64,000 nucleotides of DNA from Thereva unica (lineage: Eukaryota; Arthropoda; Insecta; Diptera; Therevidae): the NCBI GenBank assembly GCA_949987705.1, contig OX465281.1, forward strand, positions 239,589,143 to 239,653,142, read 5' to 3'. The stretch's first letter is position 1; each line of letters starts with the position of its first letter. Shown piece after piece: positions 1 to 12,067 of the stretch. The position numbers and the translations under genes are program-made. Under the pieces are notes generated by a model that saw only the letters and a program-made list of their open reading frames with translations, did no database searches and had not been told where the DNA came from.

Positions 1-74
1 AGATAGGCATATTATTGAGGATATTACAGCAAACCCACTTCACTGCCTGCGATTTGCATACTGGCTGGGCAGAT

Positions 75-436
75 CTACAGAGACTGCCATTCATGTGCTA
101 GTGAGAGATATTGAGAAATCCCTCAGGGCCAAGGAAATCTTTCTCTGCGCTTTTGCAGAGGTTGCGTTTGGCAACGTTACCTTCGACGCGATCAATGAAG
201 TAGCAGTTAAAAAAGCATTCAACTCTCCACTGTGAGATGGATCACATCGCTTCTCAGCAGCAGATTGATAACTGGTGAGATGAATGGTGAATTGATTACG
301 GTAATGGCTGCTAAAGGCTGTCCTATCACCCCTTTTATGGTCAATCCTGATCGACAAACTTCTTGCCAACCTGAATAGCCGGGGATTTAAAGCACAGGCC
401 TATGCAGACGATATCGTCATAATGATTAGCGGCCAG
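75..436 (+). pseudogene. R1/I-like LINE reverse transcriptase fragment
   Basis: Conceptual translation of the plus strand, with shifts and stops, resembles the central palm of a non-LTR RT of the R1/I type. A segment like TAIHVLVRDIEKSLRAKEI leads to a CAFAEVAFGNVTFDAI block, in the place where a LINE has its first catalytic Asp motif. It ends with a recognisable YADD box (QAYADDIVIMISG, near 397-435). The reading frame is interrupted by several stops, so it cannot be functional. It is cut off at its 3' side by the end of a MITE family 1 copy (from about 431), and its 5' side runs off the window edge. RNase H fragments of the same general type occur at 9.34-9.79, 30.2-31.95 and 50.2-50.86 kb. 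The clade call is from motif memory, not a search. Confidence 0.72.
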
Positions 437-501
437 CCGGTGACGCCACTTATATGGATTGAACTGAGCTTTATTGAACTGAGGTCGGTGAAGCCGGGAC
501 A
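431..501 (+). mobile_element. MITE family 1, 3'-terminal fragment (copy E)
   Basis: About 70 bp match the 3' end of the copy at 695-1033: the stretch with GGATTGAACTGA, then a GAACTGAGG..GGTGAAGCC terminus. It directly abuts the RT fragment on the left and the spacer 502-694 on the right. The rest of the element is missing. Confidence 0.7.
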
Positions 502-694
502 TAAAATATTTTCCTCTTCGCCAAAAGTAACTAGATATTCCACTAAATCTAAAGTTCTTCAAAATTATTGTTTGAAAGGTGCTATGTAAGCGAAAATAAT
601 CAAACTAATTAAAAAATGACTCCACTAATTGCTATGAAATTTCAATATTTTAATAATAAAATCAGCATTATTGCTTTAATCAGTTGTCATTTTA
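502..694. repeat. Spacer duplicated at 26.37-26.52 kb (inverted)
   Basis: This spacer matches the reverse complement of 26371-26525. Recognisable blocks are the GGAATATCTAGT..TTTTGGCGAAG..GGAAAATATTTTA segment, ATTGTTTGAAAGG, and TTTCAATATTTTAATAA. In both places it is joined to a MITE family 1 copy at the same boundary, so the spacer and the MITE copy were duplicated together. Confidence 0.75.
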
Positions 695-1033
695 CCCTGG
701 CTTCAACTTCCGAACTGGCGCAAGTTTGACCAAATTGGTGAACTGAAATAACCTCAATTCGCATACGATTTCTACGTATTCAACTGAGAATAAAACAAAC
801 CTTAGTTTGCTGAACTGGACTTATACTGAAGTTAAATGTTAATGCTCGCTGAAAAGAGAGTAGTAATCTGGAATAATGGAATGCCATTCCAGTGAACTTT
901 TGCATTTGTAACTTCTGGCGAAAAAACAACAACCATTTCAAGCACGAACTGAACATGAACTGGACTTTAGCCGGTGAAGTTACTTATGTGAATTGAACTG
1001 AACATTGTTGAACTGAGGTAGGTGAAGCCGAGG
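695..1033 (+). mobile_element. MITE family 1, full copy A
   Basis: A non-coding repeat of about 340 bp with terminal inverted repeats: the left end starts CCCTGGCTTCA and the right end is the near complement GGTGAAGCCGAGG. Internally it has strings rich in GAACTG and a palindrome around GGAATGCCATTCC. Other copies lie at 431-501 (fragment), 17560-17806 (internal deletion), 26053-26370 (inverted) and 41073-41400. It encodes no transposase, so it would depend on an unidentified autonomous element. The superfamily is not clear because no consistent target duplication is visible. Confidence 0.8.
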
Positions 1034-1079
1034 CATTAGTCGGCACTCTAAGGGTATACCGCATCTTGACGACTAGTCA

Positions 1080-1260
1080 ATCTGGGTCCAAAGTTTCACT
1101 GAGGTTGGGTCTTTACCTAGCGGGCGACACATCTCCTTGTTTCGCCTGGTAGTCTGGAACTGCCGGCGTCATAGCCCTTGTCAGCTGGTTAGCCGGATCC
1201 ACCCACCATTTTCAGGACGCGTAAGTCTTCAACGAGTATATCTTCCGCTATCCCCGACGG
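1080..1260 (-). repeat. Repeat family R, copy 1
   Basis: The reverse complement matches 25436-25625 and, less fully, 48762-48900. Shared blocks include AACCAGCTGACAAGGGCT, a GACGCCGGCAG-type stretch followed by AGACTACCAG, and TAAAGACCCAACCT. The class is unknown. The high GC content relative to flanking DNA, and loose resemblance to LINE 3' regions, suggest the non-coding tail of a retroelement, but this was not verified. Confidence 0.6.
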
Positions 1261-3326
1261 TTGCCTTTGATTTCATATAACATCAAGAGTTCAAACTAGA
1301 GGTTCACTGCCACTGCCATAGGTAATACACCTAGGCTCGATAATAATGTTAAGATGTCAAATAAATAAGGTGTTTTCGAGTTCTTTAAGTAGCTCAGTGA
1401 TGAAAACTTCATTCGAAGACTTCGATGATTAATCCCATTCGATAAATTCAGTCTTAGTGGGTTTATTTAAATTTATTTAAAATGACGTGAAGGCAATTTT
1501 ACTGCGTACATTTATCGTGTCTATGAACAGCAAAAAGCCCATAAATATCGTTGAGTGTTGCTACAAAACGATGTGCTCGAAAGCGTTCTTCCACTGTGTA
1601 CATTTTATGTTCTATTTACAAAAATTTGTACTTTTTATAGTCTGTAAAGTCTGCTCCTTTCACGCACAATTTCCCCCAAAGGGAAAAATCTCATCTGACT
1701 GTGTTTAAACAAGCAAGTGAAAGTCCAGTCTTTCATATCCAAAAAGACTTACTTCAAGTAAACATAAAAAAACACTTAAAACACCTGAAAAATAAAAAAA
1801 ATTGAATAAAATGAATAAAACTCACCTGTCTATTCCGTTCGTCCGTAATCCGGGAAATTTGAATTTTCTTTCTACCCATGGCCGCAATCTTGGCTACTTT
1901 TAAATTCTAACACGTCGGGAATAGAATAATTTTTGTAAATGTGTTACTTATCCTTAAGGATAAAGCTTTGACCACGGCACCACGTCGCCGCCGTTTTACG
2001 TCCTTTTTTTTAGCTTTACTCAAATCAAAAAAATTAAATTAATAATCAAAGCTTTAATCAAGCCGTTGCGGGCTGTCAACAGCAACCACCATGAAGGAAC
2101 AAAAAAGGACTCCTCCAGTTGAGAGTGGATACTTTTGTGTCTACTCTTCTATTGTGTGAATCTGCCACGTGGAATCCAGTTTATCTCCGTTTATCCTTCC
2201 TCGTGATGAAACTTTGCGATTAAGGTTGTTCGATAGAAGGAATTATCCTTTTTTTTTTGTGGACGGCTGAAAATCAACTTCCAAGTTGATGATTTTAACG
2301 TTTCAGAGGCTTGAAGTCCGGCTTCGCTCCTAAAAATAGAAAAAAAAGGATATAACATTATTTTTCTGTGCTAATTTGTGAATTGGAGGGCGGATATCTT
2401 TGTGAACTTTTTAAATATTAATTCGACAGCGCCATGACTTGGGTCGAGGTTTCTACTACATAGTGTTCGGTATTCATTTGTACAAATTTTATGGGCTTTA
2501 CAAAGGTCTGACTGTTTCCAGAGGACGAAGGTCCCTTTTTTAAGCGGTTTCCAATGTTCTTTGCCTAGGTAATCGGATGGCAGTAATATAATCAAGTACA
2601 GGGATGTGACAGTGATGATAATAGTCATGACGGGTATTCCCCCCCCCTGTTAGTGTGGGAATAGGGACGATTTTCGGGGCCTAATAGCCATATGTGAAAT
2701 TTTGGGTTAAGGTCGATAGCAGTAATTTGGAGTGACTGAAACGACTAAATTGACTGACATGCAGGGTAAGTAGTATCGACGTTGTAGAATAGATATGTAT
2801 TTTACTCCCAAGTCAATTGGATACTCATGAATATTTTATATGCACACAAGTGGGAAATTTCTTATACCGTAATACATAAATGGTTTATTTTCTTTTTTTT
2901 TCTTTTTTCGGGGAGGATGCTCCTAGTGATACCTTTAAAAGTGGGTGTTTATTATGTTATAAATATGGGCAATCCTTGTGAATATGTTTATTAATATTTG
3001 ATATATTCTCTCCGGTTTTGATATCAATAATGATTATTGGCGATTTTCTATCTCACATTACATTTCTTTTCTGTTTTATATCAATTTTATTAATGCTTAA
3101 TCGGTTGTTTTCTTTTTTTGACAGGTATTAGATATCATAGGCTAAAGATGGAATTAGTTTAATTATATGAAAATATTTTTAGCTGAAAGCTGAATATTGT
3201 TTATTTATTGTTTGGTTATTAATATAATTAATTCTTCTGGGAATAAATAAGTTTTGTTCATTTATTAATTAATTCATATTGGTAAGTTTAATACCAATTC
3301 TGAAAAACTTATTTGACTCATACCCA
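1261..3326. other. AT-rich stretch without recognised gene
   Basis: No coding signal is recognised. A perfect 8-bp hairpin ATCAACTT-CC-AAGTTGAT lies near 2273-2290, and poly-C and poly-T tracts occur (2640, 2890). Short open frames here are typical of chance in AT-rich DNA. Confidence 0.6.
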
Positions 3327-3530
3327 TTTTCTAAAAGCAGTCACAAGTCACAACCACATCACAAGCATGTGGTTAGTCTCAAACTTGAGGAAATTAAGAA
3401 TTATAATTTTGCTGTCACACTTAGGGTGCCTAGAGTCCCAAAACAGCTGCCAGTCACAAGAATTCAACTCTCAATGACAAGCACGAGTCTCATAAGCTTG
3501 TGACTTACGACTGGTCACAATTTATAATAG
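3327..3530 (+). mobile_element. MITE family 2 (TA-type), copy 1
   Basis: About 204 bp with inverted ends: the left end reads TTCTAAAAGCAGTCACAAGT and the right end holds GTGACTTACGACTGGTCACA. The copy at 56394-56614 has the same ends with better symmetry and TA dinucleotides at both outer borders. That suggests a Tc1/mariner-type non-autonomous element. This copy's right border has decayed. Confidence 0.7.
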
Positions 3531-4159
3531 AGGGGTAGGCATTGATTTAGATGGAAGATGCAAAAAAAGTTGTATGATCACATTTTTTATTCACTCTCAG
3601 ATCAAGGCTTCTTTACATTACATCTTTATCAACCTGACAAACTTTGCCGGTCTTGTTATAACAGGTTACTGTAAGGGCCTGTTATAACTTAGGGGTATGC
3701 AACATCCACATTTATTCCACTAGGGCCATTTATATATTTCGATTAGGGGCGTTTTGGCGGGCACTGCGACCTATTTGGGTTAAAAAAATGTATCCAAGAC
3801 AGATAGAATGTGACTCATTTCAACTATCTCGGTTGAGGCGACTAGCGTTCAATATTTTATGTTGAAGACTATAGATCAGAGCTAAATTTCTTTTATAGAT
3901 TGTTATGGAGTGCAATGTTTGACAGCCAGATTTTATCTAAAAAAAATTAGGGAGATCCAAAATCTTAGGGAGATCGAAAAAAATCGGAGATCGAATAGGA
4001 GTCGCCTTCGGTACCTTCGATATGATATAGACAATGATAAAAGAAAAATGCACGAAAGACCGAAGATAACAGGACGAAAGGCGCATCGCCATGTGTCTTA
4101 ATCGGGCTCGAAACTACGATCGCTAATATGACAGCCCCATGTTTTACCAATAGGTTACC
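3531..4159. other. Unassigned sequence between MITE 2 and Gypsy relic
   Basis: A short imperfect repeat of GGGAGATC-like units occurs around 3949-3995. No coding region or known repeat is recognised. Confidence 0.5.
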
Positions 4160-4737
4160 GAGACCGGGTTTTGGACCATTGCCCCCATATCGAAGCATAT
4201 CCAATCAGGGACACCTCAGCTTCTACGGTGGCCAAACATTTTGTCAGAGAATATGTCCCAAGATTTTGCGCATCACTTGAACTTACAACAGATCATGGGT
4301 CGCAATTTAAATCGAAATTATTCAATGAAGTCACAAGAACACCTACCATCCGCCAGCAAATGGGATGGTGGAGCGATTCCATAGACAATTGAAAAAGGCC
4401 TTAATGGCAAGGGACAACACTCTTCATTGGAGTGAAAATTTTCCCTTTGTCTTATTAAGTATTCGCTCGGCAATTAAAACCGATTTACAATGCTCACCAG
4501 CTGAGCTTGTCTATGGACAGAATCTGAGGCTCCCTAATTCAATTTCCATCCCAACGTATGAGAACCCGATAGAGCACTCAGAATTTCTAATTCGACTTTG
4601 TACTCATATGAAAGGCCTGTCGACAGCTCTGCCCCGACAGTTCGCACAGAAGGATGTGTACGTGCCGAACGCCTTAGAGAACGCAGACTACGTTTTCATA
4701 CATATTGATCCCATTCAAGGTAATCAAAAGATTACGT
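4160..4737 (+). pseudogene. Gypsy (Ty3-type) integrase core fragment
   Basis: Two overlapping frames encode a retroviral-type integrase core of an LTR retrotransposon. The first frame (about 4160-4355) has EAYPIRDTSASTVAKHFVRE and TTDHGSQFKSKLF, where the Asp of TTDHG is the second catalytic residue. The second frame (4365-4737) has MVERFHRQLKKALMARD, whose Glu fits the third catalytic position, then the typical SPAELVYGQNLRLP. Between them a segment of about ten residues is missing and the frame shifts near 4345-4365, so the enzyme is dead. The first catalytic Asp region, RT and protease are absent upstream. A C-terminal integrase tail of similar type occurs at 45.27-45.52 kb. This is a degraded copy, not an active element. 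Confidence 0.85.
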
Positions 4738-4740
4738 AAC

Positions 4741-5560
4741 AATTTTATCGTCAAGCTAACCGGCACAAGTAAGGAGAGGAGGAGAGAGGGGAAAAAGGTA
4801 GGCCGAAAAAAACAAGTTTATAGAAAATGGGATATAACAAAAGGAGTTGGTTTTGAAAATTTGGAGAAAAAACATTGAAAAAGTATCCCGTTTGTAGTCA
4901 GTTTTTTTTAAAATCGGGGGATTTAAAAATAATCGTTTACTAAGCTTGGGGACTGTACGAACTCATCCCTTCAACTGTATGAACAGGTTATCTCCCTGCA
5001 ACGGTCATCCTTCATCCTTCAGGCCTTCAACAGTATGAATAGGAACTGATTCCGTCAACTATAGGAACAGTTTACAGTTGCATGAACCTTACATCGCTAT
5101 AAGGACCATGGAACCCCGGATCGCGGTATTTAGTAGTTATTGTTATTAGTGCGCGCTGGAAGTCCACAGCCAACAAAACATTTGGAAGCAACTTCCTGTA
5201 GCCCAGCTCAGGTTTGAAAAGTGACCTCAGTAGGAAGAGGAGGCAGCACGTTAGCCCAGTAAAGCGTGCAAGCGGGCGAAGCCAAACTTAGAATAATTTA
5301 TTGATAAACTGTCAGGAAACCTCTTAGTTTATTTGTTATTAACTGTTATATTTCGTAATAGACATAAGGTAATATTTGAAAAATTGTTTTGAAATTTCGT
5401 TCATTTTTTCCCTTAAATTCTCAGGTGTGCTGGTTAATATTGAGTGTATTGATTTTTTTTGTGGCGCTATATTCGGTGTTGTTTTCTACAGCCCACGTTC
5501 ATATTGGTAACGTGGTGTGAAAATAGTGGGTCAACGTGTAAGTATTAAAACGTCATGGTA
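4741..5560 (+). other. Possible LTR/3' part of the Gypsy relic
   Basis: Non-coding sequence follows the integrase. It contains an imperfect direct repeat (CAACTGTATGAACAGG at about 4973, a variant at 5029, another at 5058) and a GC-richer block at 5150-5290. Position downstream of pol would fit a 3' LTR, but no second LTR is present in the window to prove it. Confidence 0.25.
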
Positions 5561-7859
5561 CCAGGGTGGTTTTTTTCCAGATCTACCTTTATTTGATATT
5601 ACAAATTTAGGTTTTCAAAGTTTAGGGAATATAATTTATATAGGAGTTTTGTTTTTGTTGATCACAGCATTTTATTGGATTACATTTATTTCAATTACAA
5701 TTATATGGATTATCTAAACTTGACTATATTTAATTGAAGTTTGTGAATGTTAAAAAATCTATGATTAGTTGGTGTAAAGAATTAAAGTACGTGTTGTAAT
5801 AGAATCTGTAAGTTTTTGTTAGAAACCGGGGGGTATGTGTGAGTTGTTTTGCGAGTTTTATATTTTTAGGATGATGTGCTGCTTGCCAAATTAAAAGACA
5901 GGATGGCATAGCGGCTGACTACTTTCCCCATCGAGCTGAACTTCCGTTTACAGATACCCTCAACGTTTTCCTGAGTATGCCCCGTCGGCTCATGAAGGAA
6001 GCGCGCACGTTCAAGTAAGTGGTGATACATGAGTTTAAGGTGGTACCCCCGGAGTCTAAGTCCTCCACGACTCCTTCACGGAGCCAGCTCCGCCTCGAGG
6101 CCCGGGATGCCGCCTTGGGGATGATGAAACGTTTTCGACGTAATTTTAGTATTCAGATCAAATTTTGTTTTTGCGGTGGACATCCGAGGTTGGCCTCTTC
6201 GAGCAACCAGCGGAAATACTCGCAACAGGTCGTTGGTAGAATAAATGGCTACTACGTCATTTACAATCTCAACTCGCTTTATTTATCTCGATACACGCTA
6301 ATATACCAGTAGGACATTATTTTTGAACCACGACATTTAAAAAAAATTGAGGCCTCAGTACAATTTACCATGGTGTAAGGGACAAATGTACTGCCTCGTG
6401 TAAGTCCGGCTCAACTCTAATTAAAATGGTCACACCCTCAAAAAATTTTTGTGTCTTAAAGCACCAGGAATAACACTTTTAATTAAACACGTTTATATAT
6501 AAAAAAAACTTTCTACAAAAGTGTTACTATTTTGCAAAAAAAACAAATGTTTTTTTTAATAAAAAAAAAGTTCTTCAAAATATCTCACATTAATAAAATC
6601 GATTTAATAAAAACTTGTTATCAATTCCGAAAATCACCACTCAAGTAATCATTGAATATACAAATATGTGCATATTTACAACACCAATACTCCATTTATT
6701 CATTTTTTTTTATTTTGATAACACAAGTCAAATGCTAATTTTTATTTCAAATTCCCCAATTATTATCCAGATATTTAGTTAGCCCGAGAGATAAGATTAA
6801 AAATTTTCGCCATATTACCACATAATCTTAACAGCGCGACGAAAAAGAAAAGGAAACCGGCTTTTATGACCGATTAACTTTGCTGATAACCGATTATGTA
6901 CACAGTTGTATGCACTTAGATATTATTAAAAAAAAAAAAATTATACGTTTCTCTTTTTATTTTTTTATTTATTTTTATTTTTCCGTGAAGACCGGTTATT
7001 ATTGAGTTAATTACTTGCTAAACTTGCGCCGTCTACAAGGAATGTCTAATTTTAGCGGTGGTATTACTAAAATAGAATCTTTAGATATAAATAAATAAAT
7101 AAATGTAAGGGAAAAAAAACGTTTAATATTAGCAATTATCTTATTAATAGTCATGTGGCTGCGAGTTAGATGAGGTGTGCTAATTCTTAATGGAATATTT
7201 TGTTATATTGTTAACGAGTGTGTGATAAGACGAACATTGGCGATGATGTTTTGTAGTAAATTAATATGTTCGAGACCTTAAGATGCTAGGTTTGAATTTG
7301 TACAATAATAATGTGACAAAAGGCATTAAAATTTTATTTCATATCTTAAAATACCGAAGATTAGAAAATATTTTAAAATTCCTTAAGACTGCAATTTTTT
7401 GGTGATTAAGAGAAGTTTGGTTAAATACAATTAATCAAGTCAGCTATTGTCCACTCTCGTTGATAAAAATCTGAAACAACAAACCACTTCATTGATATAA
7501 ATGAGAAGTTCATAATAGCGTTCAGATGAGAAGCAATTCGAAAATTGAAGCATATAAAAAAACAGCAAGTATATAATGCACTATTTTTAGTTAGTTCAGC
7601 ACCTATGGTATTAGGGAAAAGAGGTTCTTCGTTAAAATTTCCACAGAAACAGCCTTTAGCCTATATAGCGAAGTGTTGTTGAAAAATCCGCACTTTAAAC
7701 CTCCTGAGAAACATTTATTTTTCCATATTACAGGTATGATTTCGCACACGCATACGATTTAGAAGTTCTGTCTTGCTCAGACGGTGTTTCCAAACTCTCA
7801 GACTTCAAACGGTTCATCGGCATATATTCACACAACTGTCCAAACCCCTAACCAATGCC
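5561..7859. other. AT-rich stretch, no gene recognised
   Basis: A GC-richer patch at 5900-6230 has an open frame (6019-6312) with no recognisable domain. 6440-7000 is very A/T-rich, with A and T homopolymers and an AAAT microsatellite near 7088-7103. Nothing else is supported. Confidence 0.5.
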
Positions 7860-7985
7860 TTCTCTTCTATCCTTCAAATTAAACTTACTACTCGACCTTA
7901 CACCATGACTTGAATGACATGACGGACTAATGGTACAAAGAGTGACTACTTAGCTTGACCGTATCACATAAAAAAAGCTAAGCCA
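7860..7985 (+). repeat. Repeat block X, copy 1
   Basis: Similar to 13760-13885, with shared blocks CTTACTACT, CACCATGA, TGACGGACT and CATAAAAAAA in the same order. At 13.8 kb this block interrupts a LINE RT. Here the first few codons' worth of that RT seem to be present too, so this copy may descend from the same interrupted element. Confidence 0.5.
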
Positions 7986-8104
7986 AGACCTTACTAATCT
8001 CGAAATTCCGAGTCTTAGTAGTTCTTCTTCAATACACGACAATGGATGGATGAATCCAAATGACACTGAACCGCGACAAACCCTAACCGGGATTTATAAC
8101 GCCA

Positions 8105-8205
8105 CAGAGCCGATGCTTTCCGCGTCAGTGGCTTTCGTGATGAATTTTTCACTGACATACATAAAGCTTCTCCATTTCCGTATCAGTGGTCAATGTTTAA
8201 TTGCA
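8105..8205 (+). repeat. Repeat family F, copy 1
   Basis: Shares CAGTGGCTTTCGTGA, AATTTTTCACTGA and TTTCCGTATCAGTG with 24240-24345. A partial inverted copy lies at 8520-8606. The central AAAAATTTTT symmetry suggests a small palindromic element. Confidence 0.5.
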
Positions 8206-8519
8206 TCAAACATTATAGTTTTGAAAAATGGACAGTGATCTCACGTGCATCAAGGAATTTAGCGTGGACAGAGTGGGTTCGTCCCAGGTGTACTCTTCGT
8301 GAAGTAGACGCACAGAAACAAGTTTGAATATATTTTAAATAAACTTTACCTAAATTTTTGTTGAATTTTTAGAAATTTTTCCGTTGGATTTAAAAAATAT
8401 TTGTTTAAAGTCGGGGATAAATTAAAAATATCGGTAGTAACGTATTTTTGTTTGAGAGATGCCTGAAGGGTACTGAGAACGTCGGTGCTCCACTGCTTTC
8501 TCAATTTGTTTGCATGAAA

Positions 8520-8606
8520 TTATATCGGACCGATAATTTTTTTCACTGATGCTCCCGGTACTGCACTGAAGTCGCCGTCGCGTCACGGAAATGTGTGGAT
8601 CGACTT
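8520..8606 (-). repeat. Repeat family F, copy 2 (inverted, partial)
   Basis: The reverse complement begins TCGATCCACACATTTCCGTG, matching 24240 onward in the copy at 24.2 kb. Confidence 0.5.
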
Positions 8607-9339
8607 TAAGTGAACAACATTCAGGTTTTTTTTAATGATGATCAAAAACGGTCTTGCTCTTGCATACTTGGTCTTGTTCTTGCGCAAGACCTCCACTCCT
8701 TCCTTGATTCAAATGGGACTGGAACTTGAACAGAATTGCAGAAAAAGTCCCCAAAGCTACTAAGAAACACACACTTCTGAGATGCAAGAACGAGAAGGAA
8801 GACGTAACTCTAGGGAATGGACAGAGACACTCCTTGAAGGAGATTTCTGATATTATAATAAATAAAAAGTTCTCTGAGCGATTAATATCTTCTCCTCCTT
8901 TAAACCACGCGACCCGGGCCCATAATATCAGTCATGCTGCAAGAAATACTTGATTTAGTAAGATCATAATAGGTGGTCACGTTCAATAGTTGCGTGTGGC
9001 ACAATTCCATCCTCGTGAGTTAGAGGGGGACGTCGGTCATTTTGATGCCAAAAGTGTAAAGAAGGAGCCACAAATCCACGAAGGATTATAGGCGGATTAG
9101 GCCAACATGCTTGGTACTTAAGACACTGGAAATGGTTTTCGACTCTCATGTCAAACGATCGGTAGATGTGATGTTACTGCTCCAGCACAACTTGGCTATC
9201 TTAGAGTTGATCCATTAAGAAAGTTGTGCGATAGGTTCCTACATAACAAATAGGCACCCAAGCACCCTTCCTAGATAAAGAAGGCGCCTTGAACAACGTA
9301 CGTACAGAATCGTTTTGTAACGTCCAATCTTCACATAAG
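8607..9339. other. Unassigned sequence
   Basis: Short GTCTTG/CTTGC-rich stretch at 8650-8700, similar in texture to the hAT-like family at 36.5 and 59.7 kb. The open frame at 8726-8953 has no recognisable domain. Confidence 0.35.
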
Positions 9340-9785
9340 ATTCGCTGGTATCTTGAATAGTGCTGAACAGGGCCTATAATATCAAAAAGTTTCTAAGGGT
9401 TTAGAAATCCGGAACAATAGGGGCAACAGGGTCCCTTAGAACCTGGTCCGCCATAGTAAGATCTTGCACTTGCCACTTGAGAGCATGTTTGCCATAACCA
9501 CAGACTACTTTCTCCCTCAAGGTCAATCTTCAGGAAAAACTTCGCTGACGTAATACTCTCAAGAAGAAAATGCAGAAATAGACACGAAGAGTTAAATCTA
9601 CGGATATTCACCGACGACTCTAAAACTGCAGAGAGCATCGGGGCAGAGGCCCATCTAAAGACCACCACTAGTTCACTGTTTTTGCACCTTCCGGAGGATG
9701 CTAGAATTTTTCAAGCGAAGGTATTGGAGATTCTGGAGGCCTGTCAGATAATGAATGAAGGATGTAGCATTGGCCTTATTATAAA
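9340..9785 (+). pseudogene. R1/I-like LINE RNase H fragment
   Basis: The plus-strand conceptual translation contains a decayed RNase H start, FTDDSKTAESIGAEA (about 9608-9652), in which the second Asp stands where TDGS is normal. It is followed by LPEDARIFQAKVLEILEACQ, matching the usual LP..xxFQAEVxAIxxAC block with the catalytic Glu changed to Lys. The nucleotide sequence around 9355-9430 also matches the reverse complement of the minus-strand LINE at about 31.46-31.5 kb (CAGGGCCTATAATATCA), so these are two members of one family. Stops and missing parts make it a relic. Confidence 0.65.
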
Positions 9786-10190
9786 TCAAATGGTTGATAG
9801 TGGAGCAAATAGCGTTTAGTTAATGGCATTCTAACCACATTAATGTTGCTTTTGAGCCCCGTCCGTTGGGTGCGAGTAAAGACTGATTGCAGGATTTGTA
9901 TATCACAAGCTGTTGGCTGTAAGAGGAGTTTACATTTTTCTGTTGGTATTGGCTTCTCTTTCACTCCCCTCTGAACTACCTTTTTGACTAGATCTTGCCG
10001 TTCGACATTGGACTCTAGATAAAATAGTCGATAGTAGGTACAAAAGAATTTTTTCTGAGAGTCTTTCATATGCTCGTGCCCTTGAAAAAATACATAAAAA
10101 TCGCGGGAACTCGTTTTGTGAAATTTGGAGTTCGTCGTGTGGACAGACCATAAAGGGAGCAAAATTGGAGCTTTAAAAAACTGTATCGAA
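9786..10190. other. Unassigned; possible LINE tail
   Basis: Sits downstream of the RNase H fragment. The longest open frame (minus strand, 9779-10237) shows no known domain. From about 10160 there is similarity to 16745-16815, including GGCAATTAACTTGGT. Confidence 0.35.
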
Positions 10191-10312
10191 CGGGCAATTA
10201 ACTTGGTTTCCATTAAGGGTGCTATTGGCATGCTCAATTCTCGGTTCTCATTCGATTGCTTAGGACAAGCAGCATTGGACGTGGTTAGTACTTAGTTAGG
10301 AGACCCCTTAGA
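10191..10312 (+). repeat. 5S-rRNA-like interspersed repeat, copy 1
   Basis: From about 10218 the sequence follows a 5S rRNA gene: TCGGTTCTCATTCGAT, then AAGCAGCATTGGACGTGG, then TTAGTACTTAGTTAGGAGAC. The block up to TTAGTACTTAG corresponds to the internal pol III control region of animal 5S genes. It has mutations throughout and lacks the 3' stem, so it is not a functional 5S gene. An upstream stretch (GGCAATTAACTTGG) is shared with the copy at 61.06 kb and with 16.79 kb. Other copies: 34434, 40595 and 61058. Confidence 0.75.
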
Positions 10313-12067
10313 ATTCGTTTTTCACAGGGATAGGTCAATTATTGCGTTGAATTCATAAGGTTGTTGTTGTTGAAACCACTAGAACACTTCTTTCTTATGC
10401 AATTTAAACTGACTTGCCTCTGCATCTGTTTTGTTAAGAATCAATATTTGTTATGTTTCTGTAAAGTATGTTTCCCAGACTCAATGGATACAAAATTGAA
10501 ATTGCATCAAATGAAACTGAAATTCAAAAAATATAATCGCATTTTATTGTGCACTAAAGTTAATATAATATTTTTTTTATTCAAAGAATGTATTGGTGAC
10601 AATTTTCCGAAAAAAATGGAAGGAACAACATTATAACAAAATCTTATTTTTGCGAGTGTTATCGCCATCAGTAAAAACGTCGTACGACATTGTCCCCGCC
10701 ATGTTAAATATTCAAAAGCATATTGTCCTCTTGAAAATATCACATTTCATCATTGTAAAGGAGAATTTATGACGACAATGGAAGAGTTCCTTTTGTGGAA
10801 ATATTGTTTTAATGGTTCCTTTTCCTTCTCTTTATTGTTGATAAAAATGTTGTTTCTCGGATGGACGACGCCACCTTGGAATGTTTATTGTTTATCAAAT
10901 TTTATGGATGACACGCATTCTAAGTAGTTGTGGTGATAAATTAATCCCTTAAGGAAAACCAAAAATTTTAACTTTATGTTTAGAATATTGTTAAAAGAGA
11001 TTAAGTATTAAATCTTTGTAATAAAACCAACAAAAGGATAACCAAAGGACACCAACGTAAGCAAATATTTGCGTATAATTCGTTTTTATCCATGAATTGT
11101 ATAATCATAATATTCAAGGGATGATGATGTGTGGGGGCTAAGTATCAAAAATTTTCAAATTTCTGTTTACAAACAGTCCCTGAATTTCGTACAATTTACC
11201 CTCTTAAGGGTCCTGAATTAATTTCTCATACACATACAATACAAATACCAAAGTAAAAGTAAATTAAAAGCAAAGGAAATTGTTTGTGTATATTTATAAT
11301 AACAACAACAAATTTTCGCATTAAATGCAGATTACATCCCCCGCCACTATGAAGCAGGATTTTCGTCAAACAAGCCCTCAAACCTACGCAGGATTCACGA
11401 ATATAATAAAGTATCCTTGTGTCGTGTACCGTAGAATAGATTTTTTTTTTCATTCTTATACATGGCGGGTCCTTTTTTGTCATCATGCAATTACGAGGAT
11501 ATTCTTGACGAAATAATTGTTTTGTACCAAGAAACTAAATCCGCAGCTTTCGAATGACAATATGGAATAAAAAGGACGAACTGTGAAGAAGTGTGAGTTG
11601 GTGCTGTCGTTATTTTTTTAAGTATGTTTTTTTTTTTGTTGAAGCTTATTGATAGAAGATTCCTTTTCAGGTAGGTTTGCAGGTTTTAACTTTTATATAC
11701 ATACGTGATAGAGAAGCATGATAAGAAAAAAAAAGAGTGATGATAAATACGGGTAAAAGTTCATTGATCTAAAGTCATGACAACGTGTCTACGATGGTAG
11801 AATTGTTATCGGGATTATCGATTTTGACAACGAAAATTTTTTGTGTTTTTTTTTTTTAATTTTATTTTTCGTGAAAATAAGTATACTTATCACTAAGACG
11901 AAATTTTGTAGAAAGATTATGAAAATTTTTATCTATGATTTAAGTGGAATTGTTTTTGTATAAATATATGGCATTCAGAAAAAGAAGCAAAATAACAAAA
12001 GTGGGTCATATATTTTCGGAATTTTAATACTAAGGTATTACTTTCAAGAGTTTGGTTTATATGTTAG
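10313..12067. other. AT-rich stretch without recognised gene
   Basis: No domain or repeat is recognised. Several long T and A tracts occur (11630, 11840). Confidence 0.55.
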
